Shown: positions 1 through 10,077 of the stretch, in pieces
Layout: every line of letters starts with the position of its first letter
Position numbering within the stretch: position 1 is the stretch's first letter
DNA from: Amorphophallus konjac
Lineage: Eukaryota; Streptophyta; Magnoliopsida; Alismatales; Araceae
Direction of reading: 5' to 3'
Assembly (NCBI GenBank): GCA_022559845.1
Contig: CM040117.1
Location: forward strand, 148,184,732 to 148,248,731
Length of the DNA: 64,000 nt
The notes under the pieces: generated by a model
The model's input: only the letters and a program-made list of their open reading frames with translations
Databases searched by the model: none
Told to the model about the DNA's origin: nothing
Made by a program: the position numbers and the translations under genes

Positions 1-1160
1 AGGGCACTGCAGGCAAAATCGGGTACCCTGCCACGTGAAAATCCGAAAGGACGCGTAGGCAAAAGCAAGAGGGGGCCGGCTCCGGCGAAAATCCGAAAGG
101 ACGCTTGGGTCGATAATGTGGTAATTCAGAAGTTCCATGCCAACCGGCACGTTGCCTTCACCCACCCTTCACTGACAAAGCCTCCTGTCAGTCATCTGGC
201 TCTATGCCCCACCGATGATAAAGCCTTTCCGGGGTAGATCTTACGTCTACCCTGGTGAAATCTACATACCCTCTTTTCACATGTCCCACCGACAATAAAA
301 CCGGTCACCAGTCTGATAAAGCCTGGCCAGTTCAGACCTTACGTCTGTCCTGATCAAACTCCTAAACCATCCCTTCACCGATCAGCTCCTTGCCCGGTCA
401 ACGATAAAACCCTACCAGGATAGACCCTACGCCTATCCTGATGAAACCTACGTATTTCTTCGCAAAGTCCCACCCGCAATAGAACCTGTTGGAATAGACC
501 TTACGTCTATCCTGATGAAACTTATGAAATTCCTTTGCATCGATATAAACCCAATATCGATGATGAAACAAACTGTTGATCGACCGGCACCTTGCCCGAT
601 CAATGATGCAACACTGCCAGTTCATACCTTACGTCTATCCTGATGAAACTTATGAAATTCCTTTGCATCGATATGAACCCAATATCGATGATGAAACCAG
701 CTATTGATCGACCGGCACCTTGCCCGATCAATAATGAAACCCTGTCCAGTTTAGACCTTACGTCTATCCTGATGAAACTTATGAAATCCCTTTGCATCGA
801 TATGAACCCCATATCGATGATGAAACCAACCATTGGTCGATCACTGCATTACCCGATCAATGATGAAAACTTGTCCAGTTCAGATTTTGTGTCTGTCCTG
901 ATGAAAACCACATACCCTTTTCACGTCCCACCTGTGATCAAGTCTACCCAGTTTAGACCTTACGTCTATCCTGATGAAACTTATGAAATTCCTTTGCGCC
1001 GATATAAACCCAATATCGACGATAAAATCCGTCATTGGTCGTTTGATACATTGCCTCGACCAGCTTTGAAACCTGTCCGAGGTGAACCATCCGTTTGTCC
1101 AAACGATGTTCTAAACCTCTTTTATTCAGCTACCCCCAGGATTGGGTTTAGGCACCCTCC
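1..1160. repeat. Post-pol repeat tract of Tat element A
   Basis: Positions 1-115 match the tract that follows the 41-bp minisatellite in the two sister elements (21915-22025 and 58795-58915), so this is the same part of a related Tat element. From about 180 to 1080 a degenerate tandem repeat of roughly 128 bp follows. Each unit holds up to three small inverted repeats: TAGAC/GTCTA with a 5-base loop (494-510, and again near 751 and 957), CATCGATAT/ATATCGATG (538-562), and TTGATCG/CGATCAA (576-603). Long plus-strand reading frames here, such as the one at 643-1227, look like by-products of the repeat. No coding function is proposed. Confidence 0.75.
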
Positions 1161-1171
1161 GAATACCGTCG

Positions 1172-1214
1172 CACGGTGGAGCGAGTTCCCCATCCTTTCT
1201 CTGAAAGGGTGGAC
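1172..1214. promoter_or_regulatory. Conserved stem-loop downstream of antisense gene (A)
   Basis: A short block reading cacggtggagcga, then a 10-base stem CCATCCTTTC / GAAAGGGTGG (1190-1199 with 1203-1212, one mismatch), then gctctcctgc. The same block with a differently composed stem lies at the same place in B (23603-23662) and C (60372-60431), just past the 3' end of the antisense gene. The surrounding sequence is otherwise diverged, so the block is under constraint or recently exchanged. It could mark the 3' end of the antisense transcript; this is inferred from position only. Confidence 0.5.
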
Positions 1215-1412
1215 GCTCTCCTGCTAGGTACGGGCTATTCCCATAGGGACCGCTGAAACCGCTGCCAAATCGTCGTATATTGACGGTGCGATAAGTTAAG
1301 AACAAACCACATATGAGACTGGTATAAAGATTCCTTTTCATTGAATAAAAAAAGGGAATACAAGAAGGGCCCCTGAGGGGGAATTGTATTACAAAAAGGG
1401 GGAAACAGATAT

Positions 1413-4400
1413 TCACGGGCGCCGGAATATGTCTTCGAAGGCCAGAAGCCCTACATACGGGGCAGCCCCCAGCTCATGAAGTCGAGCCTCCTCCTCCTGC
1501 AGTCGAATAGACTCGTCCCGAAAGGATGCCACCTGCCCCTCCAATAGAGCTGCTTCTTCCTCGAGCTGCGGCCGGGAAGTTGTTATCTGCAGCAGCTCAG
1601 CTCGGAGACCAGACAGTTCAGCCTCCAGAATGGTTATTCGGCCGCGCACGAACTGCTCCCGCTACACCAGAGACTGCAGTTGGCACTGTCGCTCCTGAAG
1701 AATAAAGTTCATTTTTTCTAGCTCAGATTTGCACTCCATCCTTTGCAACTTCAAAGCTGCCAGTCTGTCAGACATAATGTGTGCCAAGAAATCCCGGCGA
1801 TGTACAAATTTCAACAACAACAGAACCCGCTGGGTCCATATTTCTAGAGGACAACCCATTGCCTGTAAACCTACGGTGAAACGCTCGGCTATCTCCTTCA
1901 ACTGCGGATAAGTTAGTCCGGGCTGGGATTCCACTAGCTGGCGCAACATGTCCAGATGTTGCTAGACAAAACTCTCAGGTGAAGCAAAGCCAGGCAAGGG
2001 AAGTGGAGCCACTTCAAAGGTTACTTCACTGTCAATGTCTGCCCATAGGGTGATATCTGGCTGAGAAAAAGAAGACGGGAGGTCTGCCGAAGGCGCCAAC
2101 TAAGCTCTCTCCACAACCTCTGACGAAGCCGAGGGACCTTCCACCTCCATCTCCTCGAGGGTCACCGTTTGAATGCTCGCGGGGGTGACTCCAGTAAGTA
2201 CCGGAGTGGTTGCTTCCTGGGTCTCTAATGCAATACCCGCACCTTCAACATCCTCTTCGCAGGGTACCTCCTCCTCAGATTCCGAAAGTATGGAGATAGA
2301 TTCCGGGGCAGTTATAGACAATACTCCAGTTTCTGTAACGGCTACCTCTCCTTCTTCCACCCCCGCTGCAACAGCCAGTTCCTTCAATGACAAGGCTGCA
2401 GGGGCTACAGACTGTAGAGGCAAAGGTTCACTCTCCATAATTACTGTTACGGGAATTGCTAACTCAGGCGCAATGGTCATCACTGCGGCCGGTATAAAGG
2501 CAGAACCCCTAATTGGGTCCGTCTCAGCTCTGAAATCCAGGACCTGATGAGAGCCGACTCTCCCCCGAAGTCCTCAAGTCCAGCAATGCTAAGTCTGTAG
2601 AGACTGCACCCTCACCGGCACAGGGCGGATTATCTCAGGAACGCCTGCCCAGGCTACTGTCGAAGCAGGAACAATGGCCAAGGCGTCAGACAGAGTGGCT
2701 TCAAAGGCTGCAGTCATCACCGGGCTAGCAACAGGGGATTCCTGTGAACAGATCAATACAGCATCAAGCAGCAGATAAAAAGGGGAAACAATGAGGAGAA
2801 GAAAAGAGACTCACTTCTAATGTAATGTCAATGTCCTCAAAGGAGTGCAGAGGAGAGAAAGTCCCGCTGCTGAAGCAACAAAAGGAGGAGTTATATCTGC
2901 CTCGGTATCCAAGCCGGCGAACTCTTCTTGTAATTCCTCCTCAGGAGATAGCACCAGCAACTTGGAGGGGGTGAATAATGGAACAATGGCGGTGCATGCG
3001 GATGGGGCCTCTGATTTGGAAACACCCTCCGTCTCGCTCTCGCTGAAACCTGCTTCTTCTCCATCTGCCTCAGAAGCGGTCGCGGAGCTACTAGAAGAGA
3101 TTTCTACACTATCCACGGGCGGGACCGCCATTTCTAACGTCTGCCTGGAAGAAGACCGGGTAACTATACGCCTCACAGGGATGAGGCCCCGTTTCGTCTG
3201 GGTCTTATGACCCTCCTGTGGCTGAGTGATATCGCCAGCCTCTCCCGTAATTTCAGTCTCCTCCCCGATCGTCACTATAGGGAAAAGCTTGTGAGAGGGA
3301 CAATGAAAAGTAATTGAAATATGCAGGAAAAGATGAAAAAGGCATGCTTACCCTCCGCCTCACTAGCCGGCGTGGGAGAAGGCAGCCTGGTCTCCACCAC
3401 AGAAGATGCCACAACTGGCTCTTGGGCTGTGCAAAAGGGAGGGGTCAGATTCAAGGACTTCTTTGAAATCCAGCAAAAGAGGATGAAGAATGCAACTGCA
3501 GGCTATTGATGTTACCCTGAACCGATGTCTGAGCAGCCTCCCTTTGAGATTCGAACTCATCAAATGAGGGAATATCAGGGAGAGGGGTCCCAGTGTCCAT
3601 CGCTACCGAAGCCGACTGCTGAGCATGAGCCTTCTTGGCCTTCCTGGCCTTCCCGACTGCAGCCTTGACTGCAGAAACCTTTCTCTTCTTGCCAGAGGCA
3701 GGGAGTGGTAGTCGGTGCTGCTGCAGGGACTTCAAAATAAGTAGGCTTCTCAGCCTGCGCAATGATCTTTCTGTATAGCCCCTGTCGCTTTATATCCGGC
3801 CTGTCTGTTGAAGACGGCAGAGAAGCAATGAGGTCAGTGAATGCAGAGTTTAAATATTTAGCAGAAAGCACTACAGTCAGAAAAGAAAAGATCATACCTG
3901 CTGGGCCATCATAAAAGACAGAGAGCGGCCAGTACAGATAAGCTACCTCCTTGGAGCGGGAAGCAGCCTCCTTGATAAGCCAACAGACATCACCAAATGT
4001 CTGGCATTTCTCCACTAAAGCTGCTAGATCACTATGACCACGTGAGTCAAGGCATCGAAATAAGTCGAGGTGGTCCATGCCCCAACCGTCGACATAATGA
4101 AAGGAGATGAACAGTGGCTTATTCAAGATGCCGGCTAGCGGGCTTTCCGCAGACAACCCATGTAAATTCAGCAGAATGAACAGCCAAGACGTTTGCTTGT
4201 AGTACGTCTGAGTCCTGTCCTCCCTACGCACAAACGTCCTATATGGATGAAATCTATCTGTCGGACCCCTCCAAGGGACTACTGCCGGGAGCGGCTCTTC
4301 GACAGGAAATGGGTATTGTTGCGCCTCCAAACGAGCGCCCCCTACACGGCACAGATGTTTCAAGCTCTGCATGAAAGTGTCCTCGTTGATAGCAGCAAAG

Positions 4401-5854
4401 ACAGGAGCAGGCGGGTCGGAATTTTTTTCCTTCAAAGCCCGACGCTGGGCCAGATAGTTCTCCGCCTCCCTCTGGTGCTGTGAATAAAGCCTTTTCAGGT
4501 GGCCTCGGGGATGTCAAACACTGGCCCGGGCTGTTGTTTCAGAAAGGAACGCTCGGCCACGTCCCAGAATGCACCTCTACTATCCCTGTAAAAGTTGGTT
4601 CGAATGTTCCACCATTTGATGTATTCTGATGTTACACGGGGACACGGTTGGAAATAGTGGGAACTCTGAAAACTGCACCATCCTGGCGATGATAGAAATC
4701 CCACCACAACCGGCCATCACCGACAATGGTGGACCCATGCTTGGCTCGGCTATCCAGGGGAAACTGAGCAACTGATGTAGGGATGTGCTGGTCGTAACCA
4801 AAGTTCCGCCCAAAGCGGAATGGATAGTATGGTTCCAGAAGAAGCAGGCCACCCTTTCTGAAAACTAAGACACTAGGCCGAATGGCCATGGCCCATCTGA
4901 CCAGCTCCGGCTCCAGGATAGACCGAGCAGTATTAACCCTGAGACAGGATGGACATAGGTCTCTACCTCTTCCAGCTTGCACTCTCTCTGAGAATGAATC
5001 AAAGGAGCTGAACCTGCTGCCAAGCTCCAGAAATGAATGCTGCCAGGGGCATCCACCGGCACCTTTATTAGTCGGCCCCTTATTTTGAACAGCTGATCAT
5101 AGAAAGGACCAGGTTCAGCACTGGCAAACTCAATCATTCTGGGCAACACTGTATCTGCCTGCAGAGTTCTAGGGGCCAATTCAGGAAATAGACTACAGAC
5201 CCAGGCATTGAAGAAATGAAAGGGACCCACAGTCCTCAAAGAACGGGGAGTCCGATGCTTGTACAAATCTCCCAAAGATTTGTAGATTAAATACAAGGCC
5301 ACTGGGCAAAGCGACAGTCTCATTCCCCAGGCCATCTGACAGGTCGGGTATATAGCTTCTGGCCGGATGATTGTCTCGTCCCCTTGAGGGAGAGCGAAAG
5401 TGCACAACCAGAATGTGAAATAAGCCGCACAATGTGTGATAGGGTCCACCCCTGCTGGATTTGAACCACCTTTACCTATACGATGCAGTGAAGATGGCAA
5501 CGCTGACTTATAGCGAGGGGCCCTTATCTGCTTGCTGGCCGTCGGACCCATGGAAGGGAAGTCTGCATATTTCAAGGGGCCGTCAAAGAAATACTTAATC
5601 CACTGCCCTATCTGAACCCTCAGCTTGCTGCCTTTCTCTCGGGGATGATAGCCTTTGGAGGACCCTCTACTGTACGCCAGACAGATGGAGCGATATGCCT
5701 TCATTAGATACCGGTATGAGAAGCCAAGGGAATACTTGCCTTCACCATCGGAACTATCCTTCTCAGAATCTGCCAAGCAGACTTCTTCATACGGCTCGCC
5801 ATCAATAGGCAGTCCGGAAAGCTGTGATAGACTCCAGAGGTCAAGAGATGTCTC
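1413..5854 (-). pseudogene. Antisense plant-mobile-domain-like gene, distal part (A)
   Basis: This is the continuation of the reverse-strand gene that begins at 9340 and is split at 5855 by the solo LTR. Right after the break it reads TSLDLWSLSQLSGLPIDGEP, the hallmark stretch of plant mobile domain (aminotransferase-like) proteins. The reading then continues through ALPQGDETIIRPEAIYPT and RTVGPFHFFNAW. At least three frameshifts occur between about 4980 and 4440. A 93-bp GT-AG intron spans 3897-3805, and another donor (GTAACA) lies at 3515. Acidic Ser/Glu-rich exons follow (about 3275-2817 and 2483-2100). The C-terminal coiled-coil region (1949-1413) ends in EDIFRRP and a stop, and contains an in-frame TAG near 1660. 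The gene is broken by insertion, frameshifts and stops. The transcript's function is unknown. Confidence 0.72.
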
Positions 5855-6085
5855 TGTTGGAGTTGGATGGACGCAGTCTATCTCCAAGAAGTATGGATCT
5901 AGAGGGGGGTGAATAGATCTACAGCCTAATTTAAAACCAGTTGTAGGTTCAAATGCGGAATAAAGGCAGATCTATTAAAACACTAAGTCGAGTGTCTAAA
6001 CTTAGCAACAACACACGTGATCTGTGAAGATAATCAAGAGATTCAGTAAGAACAAACTCACAAACACAATGCACACAAGATTTTA

Positions 6086-6458
6086 GGTGGTTCGGTCAAT
6101 GACCTACATCCACCCCACACTCAACCGAGTATGGCTTACTGCTGCGCAACACAGCTTGCGTCCGCTGGGCAATACAGCTTGGCCTACAAACCGCTAAGCA
6201 ACACAGCTTGCTGTCCAGTGGAATCCTCCACTGCCCGCTGAGCAACACAGCTTGCTGTCCAGTGGAATCCTCCACTGCCCGCTGAGCAACACAGCTTGCT
6301 GTCCAGAGGATACACCTCTGCAAACCGCTGGGGAAGTACAGCTTAACCCGTCCGAGACCAAGTCTCGCCGGCTGAGGATTACAGCTTTACCTGTCCAGTG
6401 GAAACCTCCACTGCATCCGCTGAGCTACACAGCTTGCTGTCCAGAGGCAGCACCTCTG
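6086..6458 (-). repeat. Hairpin array in solo LTR leader
   Basis: A run of short inverted repeats. GGTGG...CCACC with an inner GGTC/GACC spans 6086-6114. ACTC-aacc-GAGT lies at 6119-6130. CAGTGG/CCACTG occurs at 6216-6233, 6260-6277 and 6396-6413. CAGAGG/CCTCTG occurs at 6304-6320 and 6442-6458. CGAGAC/GTCTCG lies at 6353-6367. The units alternate with a gctgagcaacacagc segment that can also pair with itself. Different stems in the same slot, each fully paired, indicate that pairing rather than sequence is kept. The array lies downstream of the TATA box in LTR orientation, so it would be in the RNA leader. Confidence 0.75.
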
Positions 6459-6814
6459 CAAACCGCTGACAAACAGCTTGAAGAAATGTATAAAGGAAAA
6501 TGAAAATAGAATGAAACAGCAATCGGAAAGCTGTAAATGAATAACACAATATAGCTCTCAACAGAGCAGACTGGCCTGGATTTGATCCACGGTCCAGTGA
6601 ACAAATCTTCAGACTTCACTCTTCTTCTCTCAATCTCACTGTCTCTCTTTCTTTCTCTTCTTCTTCTCTTCACACTCTTCTCGAGCTCTCTGCCTCTCTT
6701 CTTCTCCTTCTGCTCTTCTTCTTTCTCTTTTCTTTTTCTATCTGGATCGTGGCTCTCTGTATGAGCTTTTCTTCTCGCCAACTCAATCTGCCTTCTTCTG
6801 TGGAAGGAGGCTCA

Positions 6815-6822
6815 TATATATA
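6815..6822 (-). promoter_or_regulatory. TATA box of solo LTR
   Basis: TATATATA in an otherwise mixed-composition stretch. It is followed on the minus strand by a GA-rich stretch, as in the related LTRs at 27160-27166 and 35204-35210. Confidence 0.55.
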
Positions 6823-7029
6823 GCAGCAGCCAGCAGGATCAGCCCCAACGTGTGACCTCCACATTTCCCGCCCAGATATTCGGGCCACGTGGCAGTCTCT
6901 CAGCAGGCTTCATTCCAGCCTCGGATCACGTGCTGCCAGTCACTGGGGAATGTTCTTCCTCGGATCACGTGCTCTCCTTAAGCTTCACGATCAAAGCACC
7001 TGTTAAACAGAGTATCGGATAAGTCATCA

Positions 7030-8265
7030 GTTTAAAGAACAACTCTGTATAGACTTATCAGAAGAACAGTGTTGTATAGACTTGACCAAAAACCTGAGAC
7101 ACTAACGAAGACACTGGACTGACACTAACTCGAAGATGAAAGACAAAACTGACACGAAGTGTGGTCACAAGGTGAGACAGACACGGGGTCTAGGAAAGAC
7201 AACACGAGGACACAATACGGAAACGACACGAAGACAACTCGATGATACAAACACAGAAACAACAGAAACCGACACGAAGTGTGGTTTCAACATACGAGAG
7301 ACACGAAGTCTAGGAAACACGACACGAAGACGTGAGAGGGAAAATGACACGAAGTCATGAGAGGAAAAAATGACACGAAGTCATGAGAAGGAAAACGACA
7401 CGCATGAGAACAGCACGAGGTGAAAACGACACGGGCTGACCACGACACGAAGACATAAACAGAAATTGACACGGGTTGAAAACAACACGAAGACGAAAAT
7501 CAAAATTGACACGGGTTGAAAACAACACGAAGACGAAAACTGAAATCGACACGGAGTGTGGTCAAAGCGAGAAAGACACGAAGTCTAAAGCGAAAAACCA
7601 ACACGAAGACAGAATACAAAGAAACGACTCGAAGTTAGGACAACACTAGGAGAAGACTGCACGAAGTGAAAACAACACGAAGACAGAAGATGACACGGAT
7701 AGAACAACACGAAGTATACCTCATACAAGTTTTCCTGTCAAGCATGGAAATCAACACGAAGTGTTGTGAACATGAACAGCACGAAGATGAAAGGAACAGT
7801 GCAATGTATAGACTTTAAGTCCAATGCAAAAGGCTGTACAGACTTCATGAACAGTGCATGATTGTACTGGACGATGTATACACTTAGCCTATGCAGACCA
7901 ATGTACAGACTTTGGCGAAGCAAAAGGCTGTATAGACTTGGAGACCCAAAGCCATTGTATAGACTTTGCCTAAGACAATGCATGAACTGACGTTGTATAT
8001 ACTTAGCCAATGCAGACCAGTCCGATGTATAGACTTTAAAGAAATGCATGCTACAGTGCAATGTCTAGACTTGCTATATGCACGAGACGCTGTCCACTGT
8101 CTAGACTTGCGATGCCTTCGCCAAATGCATACTACAGTCCAATGTATGGACTTAGATGAATGATGCATGAGACGCTCAATGTATCGACTTTGAGCTTGCT
8201 ATGCAGTGTATAGACTTAGAGCATAAACCCCATGATGCAATGTATAGACTATGCACATACCAGAA
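7030..8265 (-). repeat. U3 microrepeats (tagactt and acacgaag families)
   Basis: Between about 7100 and 7720 the 8-mer acacgaag and close variants recur every 15-40 bases. Between about 7070 and 8265 the core gtatagactt (variants gtacagactt, gtctagactt) recurs every 30-60 bases. Both are dispersed rather than strictly tandem, and both lie upstream of the TATA box in LTR orientation, so they could be repeated binding sites of an LTR enhancer. The tagactt core recurs in the LTRs at 28010-29130 and 36050-37175. Confidence 0.7.
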
Positions 8266-8480
8266 GTCTAACACAAACAATATATCAGTCATACACGTGC
8301 ATTCTCCAGATGATATACAAATCACAGTCATGTTGCTATCATCAAAACACAATGTCATTAAAACACTCATGTGTTGCTATCATCATAACACAACAGCATT
8401 GCTATCATCAACTCATCAAATCATCATAGCACATGTCATCAAATCATCATAGCACATGCTTGTGCCTAGGGGGCACAACA

Positions 8481-9348
8481 GTCTCACCCTCTTCTGTATA
8501 AAATATGTTGAATAAAGGGCAGAATACTTCAAACATTCCACAGCATAACCCTCGGGATATGGGATATCGAAATCTGGAAGCAAAGACACTGTGATATACC
8601 CCGGCTCTGATCAGCAGAGGGGCATATTCCTTCAGAACAAACTCAGTAAACTCCACTGCGCCTACTCGAAATAGGTGGGCGTCAGTGATCTTGGTATCTC
8701 CAAACCAACCAGCGGCCAAATGATACTTGAACTGAACGGCCGAACAATTCAGCACAAAAGGCTCTTCGCGGTACCCCCACTTTACTGGTGCCAGGAAGAG
8801 ACCGTAGCCGGGCTTCTCCCTATGAACTCGGCCACTGGCATTATCCCACCGAGCAGGTGTGAACTCCGGGGCCCGGGTCAGCATTTTCTTTTCCGGCTCC
8901 AGCTCCGATATGCCAAGGACTGCATCCCAGTCACGCTTCTCCCCGGGAAGATATATAGCCTTCCCACGATACACTGAATCTTTCAGGCTGTCTCTCTCGA
9001 CCAGAATTGCGGCTTCAACTGCACGAGCTATTCGATAGTCACGCATTCCACCCACGGTGAAAGTCCGGATAAACGGCATCAAGTGCTTGTCCTTCGGGAA
9101 ATCTGGTCGATAATCAGTGCCCCGTCTGAAACATGTTTCCATGACAGTGGAGTATACCCGGGATGTTGACACCGTGTCGGTTTCAGAATCGGACGATTCA
9201 TCAACGGAAGTAATTTTGTCATATCCGAAGTCTAGACTGTGCACATTCAGCCAGTTTACTGTGGCCCGTGATATATCTGGCTGGGCTGACGAACTGGCCC
9301 CAACAGCTCCAGAGGATGTAGCAGCGGAGCCGGAAGCCATTGCAATAT
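8481..9348 (-). pseudogene. Antisense plant-mobile-domain-like gene, N-terminal exon (A)
   Basis: This reverse-strand coding exon starts at the ATG at 9340 (MASGSAATSS), just 8 bases after a splice acceptor. I chose this Met over earlier in-frame ones because the sister gene B has MASSSSSR at the equivalent place behind its own acceptor. It reads SSDSETDTV, FPKDKHLMPF, VERDSLKDSVYRGKAIYLPG, LTRAPEFTPARW and RYPISRGLCCGMFEVF, all with counterparts in B. It reads open up to TEEGET, where the solo LTR at 8480 cuts it inside the mobile-domain core. Related domains occur in plant transposases and host proteins. Antisense extra ORFs are known from Tat-lineage elements. The role is unknown. Confidence 0.75.
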
Positions 9349-9695
9349 CTGCAGTCAGAAAAAGGAAATGTGAATTAAAAGTCCTAGAACAAGAGGCAGT
9401 CTTATAAAGATTGTGATATGAAGCCCTGTAAAGAAAATTTTCAGCAGCACCTCCCCTTGTTTGGGGCCTGCCCAAGAAGAATAGGGAGTCTCCAACCAAG
9501 AGGGGGCTATCCCGGAAGCAAAAGGGATTAAATCCCCAAAGAACGTCCTACCCGGGCGAAATCTAATGAGATGGGAAGAAAGCTGGACGGTCGGAGGGGA
9601 GGAACTCACCGCCACCGCCGAGAAGGAAAATAAACTGAAGAGAGAGAAGAGACGGTATAAAATGAGAAGGAAGGAGGCTTTCGGCGCCTTAAATA
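9349..9695 (-). promoter_or_regulatory. Antisense-gene promoter, 5' exon and 5'-UTR intron (A)
   Basis: In order on the minus strand: a TATTTAA box (9695-9689), a CT-rich leader, a consensus donor GTGAGT (9609-9604), and an acceptor CTGCAG ending at 9349, giving a 261-bp intron. The coding ATG follows 8 bases later. Element B shows the same arrangement with different sequence (TATTTAT at 40656, GTGAGT at 40538, TACAG ending at 40260, intron 279 bp). That conservation makes it credible as a real promoter and leader intron. No transcript evidence is available here. Confidence 0.6.
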
Positions 9696-9699
9696 GAAG

Positions 9700-10064
9700 C
9701 CATAGGGGGAGAGGTTCTCGGCGCAGTGAAATGCGCGCCGAGAACCCCCAGGCTGAGAGCTCCCTTTGGCCAAAATGCGCGCCGAGAAAATGCCGCCGAG
9801 AACCCTAGGCCGAGAGCCCACTTCGGCCAAAAGGCGCACCGAGAAGTGCCGCCGAGAGTCCCTACCGGTGATTGCGCCGAGAAGCTACAGGCCGAGAAGA
9901 GATCGAAAGGGGTTGAAAGAAATTACAAGAAAAGTCAATGCAAAGAAGCTTCCAAGCTGCAAGATGAAAGATGATTAGCAATCCCAAGCTGAGAAATGAG
10001 ATCAGATGCTGAATTACGTACCTGCAGGCACCGTGTCATTTATTCTGCACTCCCGCTACCTGCA
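9700..10064. other. GC-rich spacer between antisense promoter and 3' LTR (A)
   Basis: Between the antisense promoter and the polypurine tract there is no gene. The stretch 9715-9900 repeats gcgcgccgagaa-type motifs (for example 9733, 9777 and 9834) that also occur in LTR1 (10538, 11474, 12733). This spacer may serve as upstream sequence for the antisense gene. Confidence 0.5.
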
Positions 10065-10077
10065 AGTGGGGGGCATT
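10065..10077 (+). other. Polypurine tract of Tat element A
   Basis: agtggggggcatt immediately precedes the LTR start TGTTGACACC. The same layout, tctgggggccatt before TGTTGGCACT, precedes LTR2. It would prime plus-strand DNA synthesis. Confidence 0.65.

Larger units (their letters stand above)
5855..8480 (-). mobile_element. Solo LTR, Sirevirus-like Ty1/copia, 2626 bp
   Basis: The element starts TGTTGGAG and ends GGGCACAACA. It is flanked by the 5-bp duplication gtctc (5850-5854 and 8481-8485). The antisense gene reads continuously across it in the related copy at 39440, which proves the insertion. Read on the minus strand it begins TGTTGTGCCC, like the LTR of the copia element at 26155-37535, and it shares the ggtggttcggtc block (6086-6097). 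In LTR orientation it holds a microrepeat-rich U3 (about 8265-7030), a TATATATA box (6822-6815), a GA-rich stretch (about 6760-6600) and a hairpin array (6458-6086). No internal region is present, so it is a solo LTR left by LTR-LTR recombination. Confidence 0.9.

Noticed and set aside
5850..8485. Reading the solo LTR as an intron of the antisense gene
   Set aside because: It has TG/CA ends and a gtctc target duplication. The sister gene is continuous at that point, and splice consensus is absent at the borders.
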